From Eunapius fragilis (taxonomy: Eukaryota > Porifera > Demospongiae > Spongillida > Spongillidae), in the NCBI GenBank assembly GCA_963681505.1, contig OY811982.1, forward strand, positions 1,279,156 through 1,343,155: a DNA stretch of 64,000 bases, written 5' to 3'. The notes below the pieces were generated by a model. That model was given only the letters and a program-made list of their open reading frames with translations. It was not told where the DNA came from and did not search any database. Below, piece after piece: positions 1-50,057 of the stretch. Numbering within the stretch: position 1 is the stretch's first letter; each line of letters begins with the position of its first letter. A program made the position numbers and the translations under genes.

Positions 1-2766
1 GGCGACCATGAATGGGGATCAGCCCATTCCCAGGGTTACCAAGAGGACTTGAAGTCTGTCCCCATTGTCCAGAAGGAAGTGGGGGGGCAGGGGACAGTCC
101 CTTCTGCTGTTGTTGGCACAGGGGGTGGGGCTCCTATCGACTTCCAAACCCCACCCACTCTGGATATAGCCAGTCACATTGCTCCAATGGTGCAACCTCC
201 ACCTGATACTGAAGCAGAAGTTACTCCATCAACTTGCAATAGTCCTGCCAACATTCCACTCACTGATGTGGACTCTTCCTCCCCCTCTCCCCCTCCCTCC
301 TCCTCTTCCCCCTCTTCGGTCGACAACTCACCCAACAATTCACATTCCCAGTGGGTGGTTGGAACAGGGGGAGGGGTAGGAGGTGTCCAAGACCACCTGC
401 CAATTCCTGGAAGCGTTTCCCGGGAAAAGTCCGTACTGCTCAGACTAAATGATCGTGTGAAGAATGTGGAAGAGAACATGTCATTATTAAGTAGCTATTT
501 AGATCAAGTGACCAACAGGCAAGTAGGCAGAAGAAAGGAGGGAGGGGATAGAGGGGAGGAAGGGAAGGGAGGGGAGGGGAGGGGAGGGGAGGGGAGAGGG
601 AGTCCTGAAGTGGTTTGCTGCACATGATCAATGAACCATTACTAAAATGCCATCTGGTTTTCACTACAGCTTGCGGAAGAATAAGAACAAGACAGATGAT
701 GTCCAGAGGTCTCTAGACCGTAGCCTACAGACAATGAGTGAAGCTATGCAAGAACTTAACTCCACTGTGAGTGACTGGGGGGAGGAGGGGGGGGGGTCAA
801 TAGAATTGAGACCTTTTGAGTTCCCCTTATTGTAAAAAGAAAGTGTCACTGCTGTTTGCACCCCTGTCATTCTGTGGTAATTCACCAGTACACGTGAAGG
901 AAAGCTGTGTGTTGTAAACAAGGCTTCTCTCCTGCCTGAAAGGGCTGAAAATGGGATGGGATGCCCCCATTGCTTGCCTGTGGTTATTGAATTCATGTGT
1001 TCTGTTGGTTTTGTGGTCTAAACGTGTTTCGTGCCTTGTGGGAAGACAAAGAGGCTATGCTCTTTGCACACATCAAACAATTGATGGCGTTCCTCCACCA
1101 GTCGGGCTTTTAAAGTGGTCGAAGGACCCCTCCCCCTCTCAAAAGTTGTAGATTATTGTAGTAACAATGACCCACATATCCACCCTCTACAGCTGTTCCC
1201 CATTGCATGCTCTGATAATAACCAGGTGTCCTCTTAGCTGATAAGGACCAGCTGTCTTGTTGTACTAAGGTATTGTGCCCAATATAATGTGAACATGATA
1301 ATACATGGCCCCCACTTTGAATGAAAAGATGTGGTTTGTATAATAGTCCAATGGCCAGCACTGGACCTAGTTCATGGAATCAGAACATACTCTTGGGCTG
1401 CTCTGGACCTAATCGATGGGATCTGTTACTGCTTGTATGCCATAGTCTGCAGAGCCCTAGTTTGTATTCAAGTAGGGACATAAATAGATGGAGGGGGGTG
1501 GTGGGTGTTAACGTACCTGTAGTGGCTGGCCTTGTTTTTGTCTGGGGGGAGGGGGGAGGGGAAGAAGAAGCACAGCCACCTGCCTGCTGTTGCAACCACC
1601 TCCACACTAGCATAACATCACCTGTTAATTTTGGCCACCTCTCTGGTTTTTTATTGCACACATCTGAGTGACCCACACCTGGTACTATATCCCTTTTGGT
1701 GGCTATCAGACTTTTTATCAGCTAACTCTGACACCTTAGTTGGCTTTGAGGACCTGTTGTTTCCTGTGGTATTTCTGCTTGTTGTAATGGAATCAGACTC
1801 CATGAATAACCACTCTGGGTGGCTAGGTGCTATAATTGTCTGTGTGTGTGTGCACTTGTGCGCATGTGTGCGTGAGTGTGTGTGTGTGTGTGTGTATGTG
1901 TGTGCATGTGTGTATGTTTTGTGTGCACATGTGAAAAGTGTTCATATCTAGGCATTGCACAGACACTACAGTGTGTTGCAGCGCACACACACACATACAC
2001 ACCAGCTGAAATACAATGGAACCCACACAAAATATAATTATTAATCCAAGTAGTTTGAACCAATTTGACAGGTTTGTTGAAGTAGTTCACATAAACATTG
2101 GCTGGATCCGATGACACGTCTCCATTAAGATGCTTCTCCCCCCCCCCCCACACAGCTAGTAGACACTGTACGGAGGCTCAGGTCCATGGAAGACAAGTTG
2201 CAAAGTAAACACTTTGATGGCATTGAAGCTCATCTTGAATCCATTGGAAACACGGTATGCAGGGATGGTTATTTGTACTGGGCTCAGCCATTTTTTAAAA
2301 TTGTGCTGTGTATCCTTTCTATGCTTTCCTGCAGGTGTTAAACCAACAGGTGTTACTTCTCTCACTGTCATGTCTGACAGCTGTTCTGACATTGCTTCTA
2401 GTTGTCCTTGTCTTCATGCTGTGCCTCATCAGAGGGTGTGGCCAACAGGCGAGGGTTCAGTCAGCTGATACCACAGCCATGGTGAGGTCTGACATCAAGA
2501 AAGTGCGTGCCATTAGTGGTGGGATGATGATGCTGGAGAGCATGCTTGAATCCAATGCAGGAGGGCAAGACAAAGACAACACACCCAGAGATAATGAGGT
2601 TTGTAAGTTTGAAGGATCATCATTTCTCTAATCTTTCTAATTGGTGCCTACTGCTCATCTAAAACACAATTGCATTTTTAAATTATATATATATCCCATT
2701 CCATTTGTACAGAATCTTGGATTTCTGGAAAGAAAGAGACGAAAGGGAAAGAGGAATAGCCATTAG
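1..2766 (+). CDS. SUCO/SLP1-like SUN-family membrane protein, 3' exons (5' partial)
   Basis: The window opens inside an exon, open from base 1. Exons: 1-518, 670-766, 2156-2254, 2335-2598, 2713-2766 (stop TAG 2764-2766); phase is kept at every junction. The protein has a Ser/Pro-rich linker, then a coiled-coil stretch beginning VLLRLNDRVKNVEENMSL, the signature block of SUN-domain ossification factor (SUCO, yeast Slp1) proteins. One transmembrane helix (about 2350-2430, LLLSLSCLTAVLTLLLVVLV) and a short basic tail ending KRRKGKRNSH follow. The SUN domain would lie upstream of the window. Family members are ER/nuclear-envelope membrane proteins; that role is inferred from the family. The first intron uses a GC donor (AG|GCAAGT at 517-524). 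The last donor is ambiguous: GTTTGT at 2599 gives the basic tail, while a stronger GTAAGT at 2603 would create an immediate TAA. Poly(A) signal AATAAA at 3026-3031. Confidence 0.78.
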
Positions 2767-2787
2767 TCTTCATTGTGTGTGTGTGTG

Positions 2788-2819
<32 letters not shown>

Positions 2820-2848
2820 TTTCACAGCCTTCATTTGCAAATCTGGTT

Positions 2849-2854
2849 TTTATT
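2849..2854 (-). promoter_or_regulatory. Poly(A) signal for the alpha2/delta-like gene
   Basis: AATAAA on the minus strand, 70 bp beyond the alpha2/delta-like stop codon (2924-2926) and in the expected place for cleavage near 2830. Confidence 0.5.
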
Positions 2855-2923
2855 CAAAATCAATGTCACATAAACACAACAAAGTTTAACAATGCCAACA
2901 TGGGAATTGCAATATTGCTGTTT

Positions 2924-28618
<25,695 letters not shown>

Positions 28619-28749
28619 TTATGCGAGTGAAACCGTAAGTAAAATAATATTGCACAATCGCGTGCATAGTAGTGCATATTAAAATCAATTATTCTGAATT
28701 GGAGACGCTTGCGGTGGGTTGTCTGAGGTGCTAGTGAGAAGCCCAAGTC
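28619..28749. promoter_or_regulatory. Shared bidirectional promoter / 5' leader region
   Basis: Only 131 bp separate the start codons of the minus-strand alpha2/delta-like gene (28618) and the plus-strand CYTH gene (28750). Both start codons are supported by in-phase downstream exons, so both 5' UTRs and core promoters must overlap here unless non-coding first exons lie elsewhere. I see no clear TATA box. Confidence 0.6.
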
Positions 28750-33139
<4,390 letters not shown>

Positions 33140-33657
33140 GAGGAGGGAGGAGGGAGGGAGGAGGATCAGGAGGAAGGGGGCAAATAGTTTTTGTGTGGCG
33201 CTTTTTTTTTTTTGCTTCAGACTGCAATCTACCATACAAAAGGCATAGGTGCCCCTCTGAGGTGCACACACAAACATATGTATATATATATATGTATATC
33301 ACATTTGCACACACATAGTTATTTTGAAATGTGAAAATTCATATTATTTATTTATTTATGCCAACGTTCAGTCATCTAGGCGTTTACGATTATGAAGAGT
33401 GAGTGAACACCTCCTAGTAAACGAAGAGTGTTAATACCAATTCCTGTTTCTGTGGTATCAATGCCCTCATCCAAAGCCATTGAACTCTGGAGTTAATACA
33501 CATTCTCTTCAGAGGGCGATAAAGAGTATGTTCAAATATGAACTGTTGGGAATGATTGTGCAAGACAAGTTGTTCTGAAGTAGTAGGAGGACAGAGGCTA
33601 GGATTGATACATTTATGTTGAGGAAAGTTATTACCTGCTTAATGTAAGATTGTGCCT

Positions 33658-33693
<36 letters not shown>

Positions 33694-33833
33694 CATCTCC
33701 ACTACCCTCTCTCGTGTCATTGCTCTATAACAATACCCCTTTTCACTGCACACACATTGGGCAAACATTAGACAAGACCAGTTTTATAGTTAGCTAAAAA
33801 TCATACTGTTGGTCATCATATCCATGACAACTG

Positions 33834-43574
<9,741 letters not shown>

Positions 43575-44115
43575 TGTTCACTGCGCATGCGTGATGCCAT
43601 TTCTACAAAAGGGTGCATTGCGTATTATGTACGTACAGACCACTCTGAGTGCGACTCGCTTGATTCGGGGACCTTTGGTTTGTACCAACATATCCGCCTC
43701 TTTAGTTCAGTGACCATCATTATAAAAATTAAAAAAAAAATCGGGGGACTTTTGAGAAAATAAATTAAAAGTAGCAACGGTGGGGACCGGTAATTAGGAG
43801 TGGGAAGGTCAACTCTCGTCGTTGGCCTCCCATGATAACCTCTACACCCTTGGGGTCTATGGCAGTGTTGTGGGCGTAGAGGGTTCCTTAAAAAAAAAAT
43901 ACTGCCATTAATTGGCCTATGTTATTGGGGAAAGGACCTGTATGTCCCTGGGGGTTAGTGGTAATTCCACCAGGGATACAGCCAGGCCCCCAGGGTTGGG
44001 GGTGAAATCTGTAGGGTTGAGGAGGGCAAAAGAGAAAGTTCGCGAGCGGTCCTATCAAAGGAAGGGACACGACCACCTCGCATCGCTGGGTACGAGGTTT
44101 AAATCCCCCCCCCCC
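43575..44115. other. Divergent intergenic region between the WD40 gene and HDAC-like exons
   Basis: No exon is recognised. It contains a GGTTTAAATCC element at 44095 that faintly resembles a pol III B box. The WD40-gene promoter must lie in its left half. Confidence 0.5.
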
Positions 44116-44699
44116 TGTATCTCTATAACGTTCCGATTGTGGATTGGGACGTCCATCATGGGAATGGGACCCAGCACACCTTCTGGAATGACACCAGGTG
44201 AAAACCCTTCAGTAATGGTTCATGGCAACACAATGACACACACCCCTCCTCCGTCAAACCTCAAAAAGGGTTCTGTTCTTCTCCCTGCATCGCTATGACC
44301 ACGGTTCATTCTACCCTGGTCGTCCTGATGCAGACAGTTCCTACGTAGGTGGGCCTGGGGCTGAGGGTTACAACATCAACGTGGCCTGGAATGATGCCAA
44401 GATGGGAGACGCTGAGTACATGGCTGCCTTCCATAATGTCCTCCTCCCTGTGGCATATGAGGTGAGAGGGGAAGGGGCATATAGGGGAGGGGAGGTAGTT
44501 GGAGGGGCTTCTATGGGAGGGGGAGGGCATGTATAGGTAGTGGGAGGGGCTTGTAGGGGAGAAGATAGGAAGTGGGAGGGGCTTGTAGGGGTGGGGGAGG
44601 AGCAGGAGGGTGGGCATTAAAGAGAAGTGTGCAGATATGTGGAGATGATTTGTGTTTGATTTTGTGGCTGGGGCAGTGGATGAAGTAGTAAATAATACC

Positions 44700-44895
44700 C
44701 AACCCATCCAACACTAACCTCACACACTACTGCACACTCCCACCTTAATTCCCACCTCCCTAACTCCCACCTTAACTCCCACCTTAACTCCCACCCTAAC
44801 TCCCACCTCCCTAACTCCCACCACCCTAACTCTCACCTTAACTCCCACCACCCTAACTCCCACCTTACCTCCCACCTCCCTAACTCACCTAATAT
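44700..44895 (+). repeat. Minisatellite in the HDAC-like intron (12-13 bp unit)
   Basis: Imperfect repeats of CTAACTCCCACCT fill the intron between the second and third HDAC-like exons. Confidence 0.8.
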
Positions 44896-45018
44896 CATTG
44901 TTATGTTGTTTTCTGTCCTCTAGTATAACCCAGAACTGGTGATAGTGTCGGCTGGATTTGATTCAGCGGAGGGAGATCCCCTGGTTAGAGCAGCTGTTAG
45001 CAGTGACCCTGATGATTA

Positions 45019-45023
<5 letters not shown>

Positions 45024-45062
<39 letters not shown>
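45024..45062 (+). repeat. (GT)n microsatellite
   Basis: Runs directly into the acceptor of the last HDAC-like exon. Confidence 0.95.
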
Positions 45063-45064
<2 letters not shown>

Positions 45065-45439
45065 GGCTCATACAAAGTCACTCCTGCTGGATACGCCCAT
45101 ATGACAGACGCCCTCTGTGCTCTGGCCAAGGGGAAGGTGGTGGTAGCCTGGCTGCTGAACAGTGAAAGCATCATGCCAACCAACGATGTAAAGTGCTCTG
45201 AACTTGGCGGGGTGGAGGTGTGTCCCACTAGCTGTGGAGAGTTTACTTCACTGCTTAATTCCTCTTCTGCTATCCATCCTTGCAGGGCTCCTGGCAATCT
45301 ACGGTCCCTTCTCCTAGTATGGGCCTACATCTGGAGCCTAATGAATGCCAGATGATCATTATTAAATGGTGGCTGGGATTGGATACCTCTGGCCGTTCTA
45401 CATGCCCCCATCTTGCCCCCATGCTACCCTTCACCCACT

Positions 45440-45742
45440 AGGTCATCATGTAGTTATCATGCCGACATGGAGAAAGTGCTTTCATATGCCACAACCTGTT
45501 GCATGACGTGCTGGCCTCAAAAACGAATATTTAACTACAGGCAAAGCAGAGCAAGGATGGCAGTTGAAAATGCATTTGGAAGATTAAAAGGAAAATGGAG
45601 ATGTCTTATGAAGAGAAATGAAGCACAATTATTAAAGAATATTATGCGTATGACTGCTGCTTGTATTAAATTACATAACTTTCATGAGATACAAGATGTA
45701 CTACTGCCAAAGATATCCGTGATGCTAGAGACCTTTTTTTAG
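45440..45742 (+). mobile_element. PIF/Harbinger (HARBI1-like) transposase, C-terminal fragment
   Basis: The open frame 45413-45742 encodes [24 protein letters not shown] followed by [12 protein letters not shown]. This is the last third of the DDE_Tnp_4 domain of Harbinger transposases, including the Glu of the VENAFGRLK motif. The first two catalytic Asp blocks are missing and no terminal repeats are evident. It abuts the broken HDAC exons and probably belongs to the event that truncated them. Confidence 0.8.
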
Positions 45743-46059
45743 GATCAATTATTAGTGTACGCACTTTGTTTACAGTTATATTGACTGATTCCATTGAACA
45801 TTTATAATTTCACATGTGATTTGCAACAATACATGGGGTGGGAATAATGGGACAGGGTGGATAGTATACAATGTGTTATGTTATGAATTCAAATGTGAGA
45901 CTGCCAGATATGCAAGAGGGATCCAGTTATTGCATGTTCTGAGTTGAACTGTGAATGGTTTGTGGTGAGAACTGCTGCTGACTATGGATATTTGGTGGCA
46001 TCTGAAATGGTCTTGCAATTGGTTCACACTCATCCCAGAGGTCTTGGGGCACCATATAG

Positions 46060-46300
46060 TTGTCAATGATTCTCTTGAGGCTTGCCGCTCGCACGATCCA
46101 ACACATTAGACACAGCGTTCTAGCTCCGGGCGTTTCCGGTGCTATATTCTGCTTCAGACATTCAAACAAACTGTCGCGCTTTGGAGAATATTGATATTTC
46201 ATGGGTCGTATTCAATGCATCTCTCATTATTTTTGATAGTTTCACTGTGTAAAAATAGCACGTGGCTCCTTACTGATAATTTGACTTGTGACACCTTTCT
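46060..46300 (-). mobile_element. hAT (ZMYM1-like) transposase fragment, middle part
   Basis: Minus-strand reading gives SKEPRAIFTQ, then YQYSPKRDSLFECLKQ and TLCLMCWIVRAASLKRIIDNY. This follows directly after the 46690-47215 block in ZMYM1-type hAT proteins. The two blocks are one element interrupted by the RRM fragment. Confidence 0.75.
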
Positions 46301-46685
46301 TCACCCCTGTCATACTGCTTGTGCCACCGTAACACTGCCCACTGCAGTTTTTTGTGACAGATTCATGCGTAGCTCGATAGTTTGTATCAGAGTGTTAGCA
46401 TCTATTGATGGCACTTTGGCTAATCCAGAAAATTCCTCGTGCTGCACCAAGTCATCTTCAATGGTTCTCTCGGAGGTAAAGAGCATCAAGTTTCTAACAT
46501 ACAGTACCTTTACTTGAGCCATCACTTCCACATCCACCTCAGTTCCGGCTCTGCCCAGTTCACCGCCACCTGTTGTCCCCACAACTGCACTCGACTGTAC
46601 ATAGCAGCTGCTCTGTGTGACTCATTTTCGATGAAAGCAAACCCCCTGTTCCAGCATGCCTAATCACTATCACTATTTGCTCACA
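46300..46685 (-). pseudogene. Intronless A1CF/RBM46/RBM47-like RRM fragment
   Basis: Two minus-strand frames give [17 protein letters not shown]...[16 protein letters not shown] and then [19 protein letters not shown]. This is the end of RRM2 and the start of RRM3 of the A1CF/RBM46/RBM47 family of RNA-binding proteins. A frameshift falls near 46555 and a short internal block of the RRM is deleted. There is no intron between the RRMs, and the copy sits inside a hAT element. It is best read as a processed-gene fragment or captured exon, not functional. Confidence 0.72.
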
Positions 46686-46689
46686 GTTG

Positions 46690-47215
46690 GACGCATCGGT
46701 TGTTCATCACCCATGATTGAATAGAACACCAAACGTTTGATCGTGTGAGCAAGGTCTCTCAAATTAGACAATGCCATTATATTCAACATTTCATCTTGTA
46801 TTGGGATATATGTACTTCTCATTCTTGTGCTTCAGCCATTCCAGAACTTTTGGGTTGTCTTCACCTCTAAGCTGCAGCAATTGCATGTAATTACTGTTGC
46901 TTTCATCACCATCTCCACGCAGTGCAAGAATCTGGCATGCTAGGAACCTTACGCTTGACAGTACATTGTATTTTCAACAGACACTCGCGATTGTCTTGTT
47001 TTTCTTTGGAATGAGCTTCTGAAAGCAGTTCACCAATATCCTTAGTCACCTTTGGCAAAGTGATTGCACATTCCACAGCCTCACGATGGCTTCCTGAGGG
47101 CTCATGATTTGTAAATCTGGTGGTAGCGCTTTCCAGTTGGAAAACCCTGTCGCAATAAAGGCGTTATCCACAGTTGAAGAGGACAGTCTTCCACCTCTGT
47201 GAGCTGTCATGCACA
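46690..47215 (-). mobile_element. hAT (ZMYM1-like) transposase fragment, 5' part
   Basis: Read on the minus strand with frameshifts and stops, this stretch gives DNAFIATGFSNWK, then VRFLACQILALRGDGDESNSN, LLQLRGEDNPKVLEWLKHK and MLNIMALSNLRD. This is the TTF-zinc-finger and following region of ZMYM1-type hAT proteins. It is degenerate and continues at 46300-46060 after an inserted RRM fragment. Confidence 0.75.
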
Positions 47216-47702
47216 CATACAAAAGGTTAGATCACGGGCTTCATCAGTGTTTTGCGTACTGCGCCCCACTATGGACTGCCAACCAACTGGATGCTTGTTG
47301 ATACAAGAAACAGCAACAGCAACACACACACCAACACGCAGAATACCAATGCCTACCATAAAATGCGCAACCCTTTACATGCATGCGTGTACATACACAA
47401 ACCCTAAACATCCCCCCCAATCAAAGTTAACAATGTTCAATCAAAGTTAACAATGTTCAATCAGATGCTCTGTCTTCTTACTGATCTTTCCAGAGCTAGT
47501 AGCGGTACTCATCTCAGATACCCTCTTTCTTCTTGGGCATTTTAGGCACACTGTTGGGTTCTTGTATTTTGGGTACAGCTATGAACGGCACTTGGCCCAC
47601 TTGACTTCCCGATGAGTGGGAATCTCCATGGACTGGTCTGCTAACTGGTCAAACTCTTGTTCCTGACCTCCCAAATCCAGCGGAGGTGAGTTCCAAGAGG
47701 GC

Positions 47703-48458
47703 TTGAGGAACTGTCAATTCCGGTGCAAGAGTTGTCCATCGACTTCCACTGTAAAGGAGCTCTTTGAAGGCTGCCCATCGCATCTTCCTCTCATCCACTG
47801 TGTTTTCCTGGCCTTCAGGTCTTGCACCAAAACTGGCTCTCCTTTTCTTAATGGCGTCAACGAGTACCCACTACCACTGCGATGCATTTGGATCTGTGTT
47901 TGCCTGTGGACCTTCTTTCCCAGGCTCCTTGCGGCAGATTCGCAGCAAATTTGGCCTCACTGCAAGGAACCGTTCCCCTTGTTTGGCGTGCCAATAACTG
48001 CTGGCTGGGACTTGTGTCTAATGCATCGACAGCAGTATTTCAAGGCACTTGACCTTGCAGTAACAGGTATACAGGAGAGGTTTGACCAACCAGGGTACTG
48101 TGTATTACAGAACATCGAGGACCTGCTTATAAAAGCCTTACAGCCTGGCGCTACTGCAGATTTTGTGACTGAATTGGAGTTTGTTTGCAAATTCTACGAG
48201 GATCTACACAAAGACAGATTAACTGTACAACTAGAGACACTCCAAGCACACTTTTGCAATGAAAAACTTAAAGTTACAAAGTTGTCATTGCCAGTGAGAG
48301 AGATGTTTTCGGAGATCCTGACTCTTGTGAAAATATTGTTGGTAATCACCGCTACAAATGCTTCAAATGAAAGGACTTTGCAGAATAAAAACCTACCTCA
48401 GAACAACCATGACACTGGCTCGATTGAACCATCTAATGATATTGCATATCCATTGTAA
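47703..48458 (+). mobile_element. hAT transposase C-terminal fragment (opposite orientation)
   Basis: The frame is open from 47703, but only its second half (from about 48027) resembles a transposase: YFKALDLAVTGIQERFDQPG, LEFVCKFYEDLH, and the dimerisation-like LTLVKILLVITATNASNERT. This is the C-terminal part of a ZMYM1/hAT protein. It lies on the strand opposite the 46-47 kb copy, so it is either a second copy or an inverted piece of the same element. The first half of the frame has no recognisable domain. Confidence 0.72.
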
Positions 48459-48459
48459 A

Positions 48460-50050
48460 AAAAAAAAAACAGATTCTCTTGACCTTTAAGATAGTAGTGA
48501 AAGAGAGTAGTGAAAGAGTTCATTGATTCAAGGGAAAGACGTCGCACTGTTTTTGGCGATGCATTTTGATGTTAATTGCATACTCTACTGCGAGTGCATG
48601 CTGTTCATTTAATACTCGTCTCGCTACTGGCATCAATCCTTCGTTTCATACAAACGCTGGCACTGCACGCGCACCACTTTTTAAATGCCAACGTTGGCCC
48701 TGAACGTTACAGTTGGTGTCAGTATATTCTATGTGAGCAAAGCATGCATCTAGGTGTTTGCAGATCATCTATTATGATTGTGGGGGGTGTCCCTTTGTGT
48801 TTGTATTGTGCAAATGGTATGTTAGAGTATGGATACCCCTCGCCCTGTGAGGCAATATGATGTCGTGAATGTAGTTAATAGTCTTGTACCCAGACATACT
48901 GGTATTTTTTAGTGGTTCTGATACTATCCCCCCACTGGGTTATGATTGAAGCCAGTTTTGAAGTTCGATCATACTGCCGTATTTCCCACTGCACAGACAT
49001 GTGGTCTACAATTCCATCTGCCAGCCAAATATTCAAAGCTGGACATGTTTCAGGAAAGGATGGCGTATGGTATTAAAAATAATGGTGGGTTTGGATTACA
49101 TGTACATTGATTAAACCAGGTTCCAGTTGTCATCAGAACAATCACCTTCAAGTATTCACTTTCATTGTATCACACTTTCTTCAATTTTGTTGTATCACAC
49201 TTCATGTGCATACTTCACAGTGGTTTAGAATGATGACATGGGAATGAAAATAATGTATTAGTTTTATTTCAGAAACTGTTTTGTAACCATTATACCACTC
49301 GAATTTCAAGTCAAAAAAGAAACTACAGAAGTTTGAATAAAGTGTACTAACTTAAAGCGAATATTATAAGTACTTTTATCATTAATGTTTTCTAAATTGT
49401 TTTGGCTTTCTGGCATTAAAAAATGAATAGGTCAAATGAATAGGTGAGTATGTGAATTGATAGCTTTTTGTTTCCTCTTTTTAGTGATCCTATATTTGTT
49501 AGTACCATTATGACACTTGCAAAAATGTAAACCTTTTTATACCGTTAAAAAGCGTAAAATTTTCCATGTACCAACTTCAAGAACTTTTCTACACGATTCT
49601 AGGACCAAACGAAAGAAATGTTAACTATAAATCGATTTGACTATCTTTTTTCCAATCTGTAGACTTAGCCGACTCTAACCGACTTTTCGTTTAGCGCTGC
49701 TACTAACGTTCAAACACGAGACATGCGGTGACTAATCTATTAATAATTATTTTAATAATTGCATACGTGGGACTGTGTTTACGTGGCGATTGGGTTCTAT
49801 TATGCATTCTGTGAGGTTGGAACCGCTGCTGTATCCCCTATCACAGGCAGGCTGAGGAAGCACCGTCTTTGTTCTGTTGTTCTCTGTGTAGCGCGCACGT
49901 ATGCAGATACCTGTATATAAGAACTTGTGTTTGCGATTGTAGTTGTCTCTTGTTTGATGCGAAGCCGTTTGATTGCTGTTGTTTGTAGAAGTGAGTCATT
50001 ACGTGAAAGTGCGCAAATTTTTTAACATGGTTAATGTTACTACTTCAAGA
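48460..50050. other. Intergenic, AT-rich; no gene seen
   Basis: No open frame with recognisable content. A stretch at 49119-49220 is repeated in diverged form at 57829-57945 (shared GTCATCAGAACAATCACCTT and TTCAATTTTGTTGTATCAC). Confidence 0.5.
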
Positions 50051-50057
50051 GTTCCAT

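Larger units (their letters stand above)
44120..45142 (+). pseudogene. HDAC6/HDAC10-like deacetylase exon cluster, catalytic domain incomplete
   Basis: Four exons read in phase: about 44120-44197 (VDWDVHHGNGTQHTF, the metal/active-site block), 44269-44461 (SLHRYDHGSFYPG to MGDAEYMAAFHNV), 44924-44983 (NPELVIVSAGFDSAEGDPL) and 45065-45142 (GSYKVTPAGYAHMTDAL). This is the C-terminal half of a class IIb histone/tubulin deacetylase domain. Upstream, only about 540 bp separate it from the divergent WD40 gene, and no exon for the expected PPGHHA block is visible. Downstream, the expected EGGY motif with the catalytic Tyr is absent; reading through gives unrelated residues to a stop at 45353-45355, and a Harbinger fragment follows. 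I read this as a gene fragment or a gene broken by rearrangement. A donor at 45143 joining a distant exon cannot be excluded. Confidence 0.7.

Noticed and set aside
44030-44110. tRNA-derived SINE suggested by a GGTTTAAATCC box near 44095
   Set aside because: Only a weak B-box-like match; no convincing A box at the right spacing and no second copy seen.
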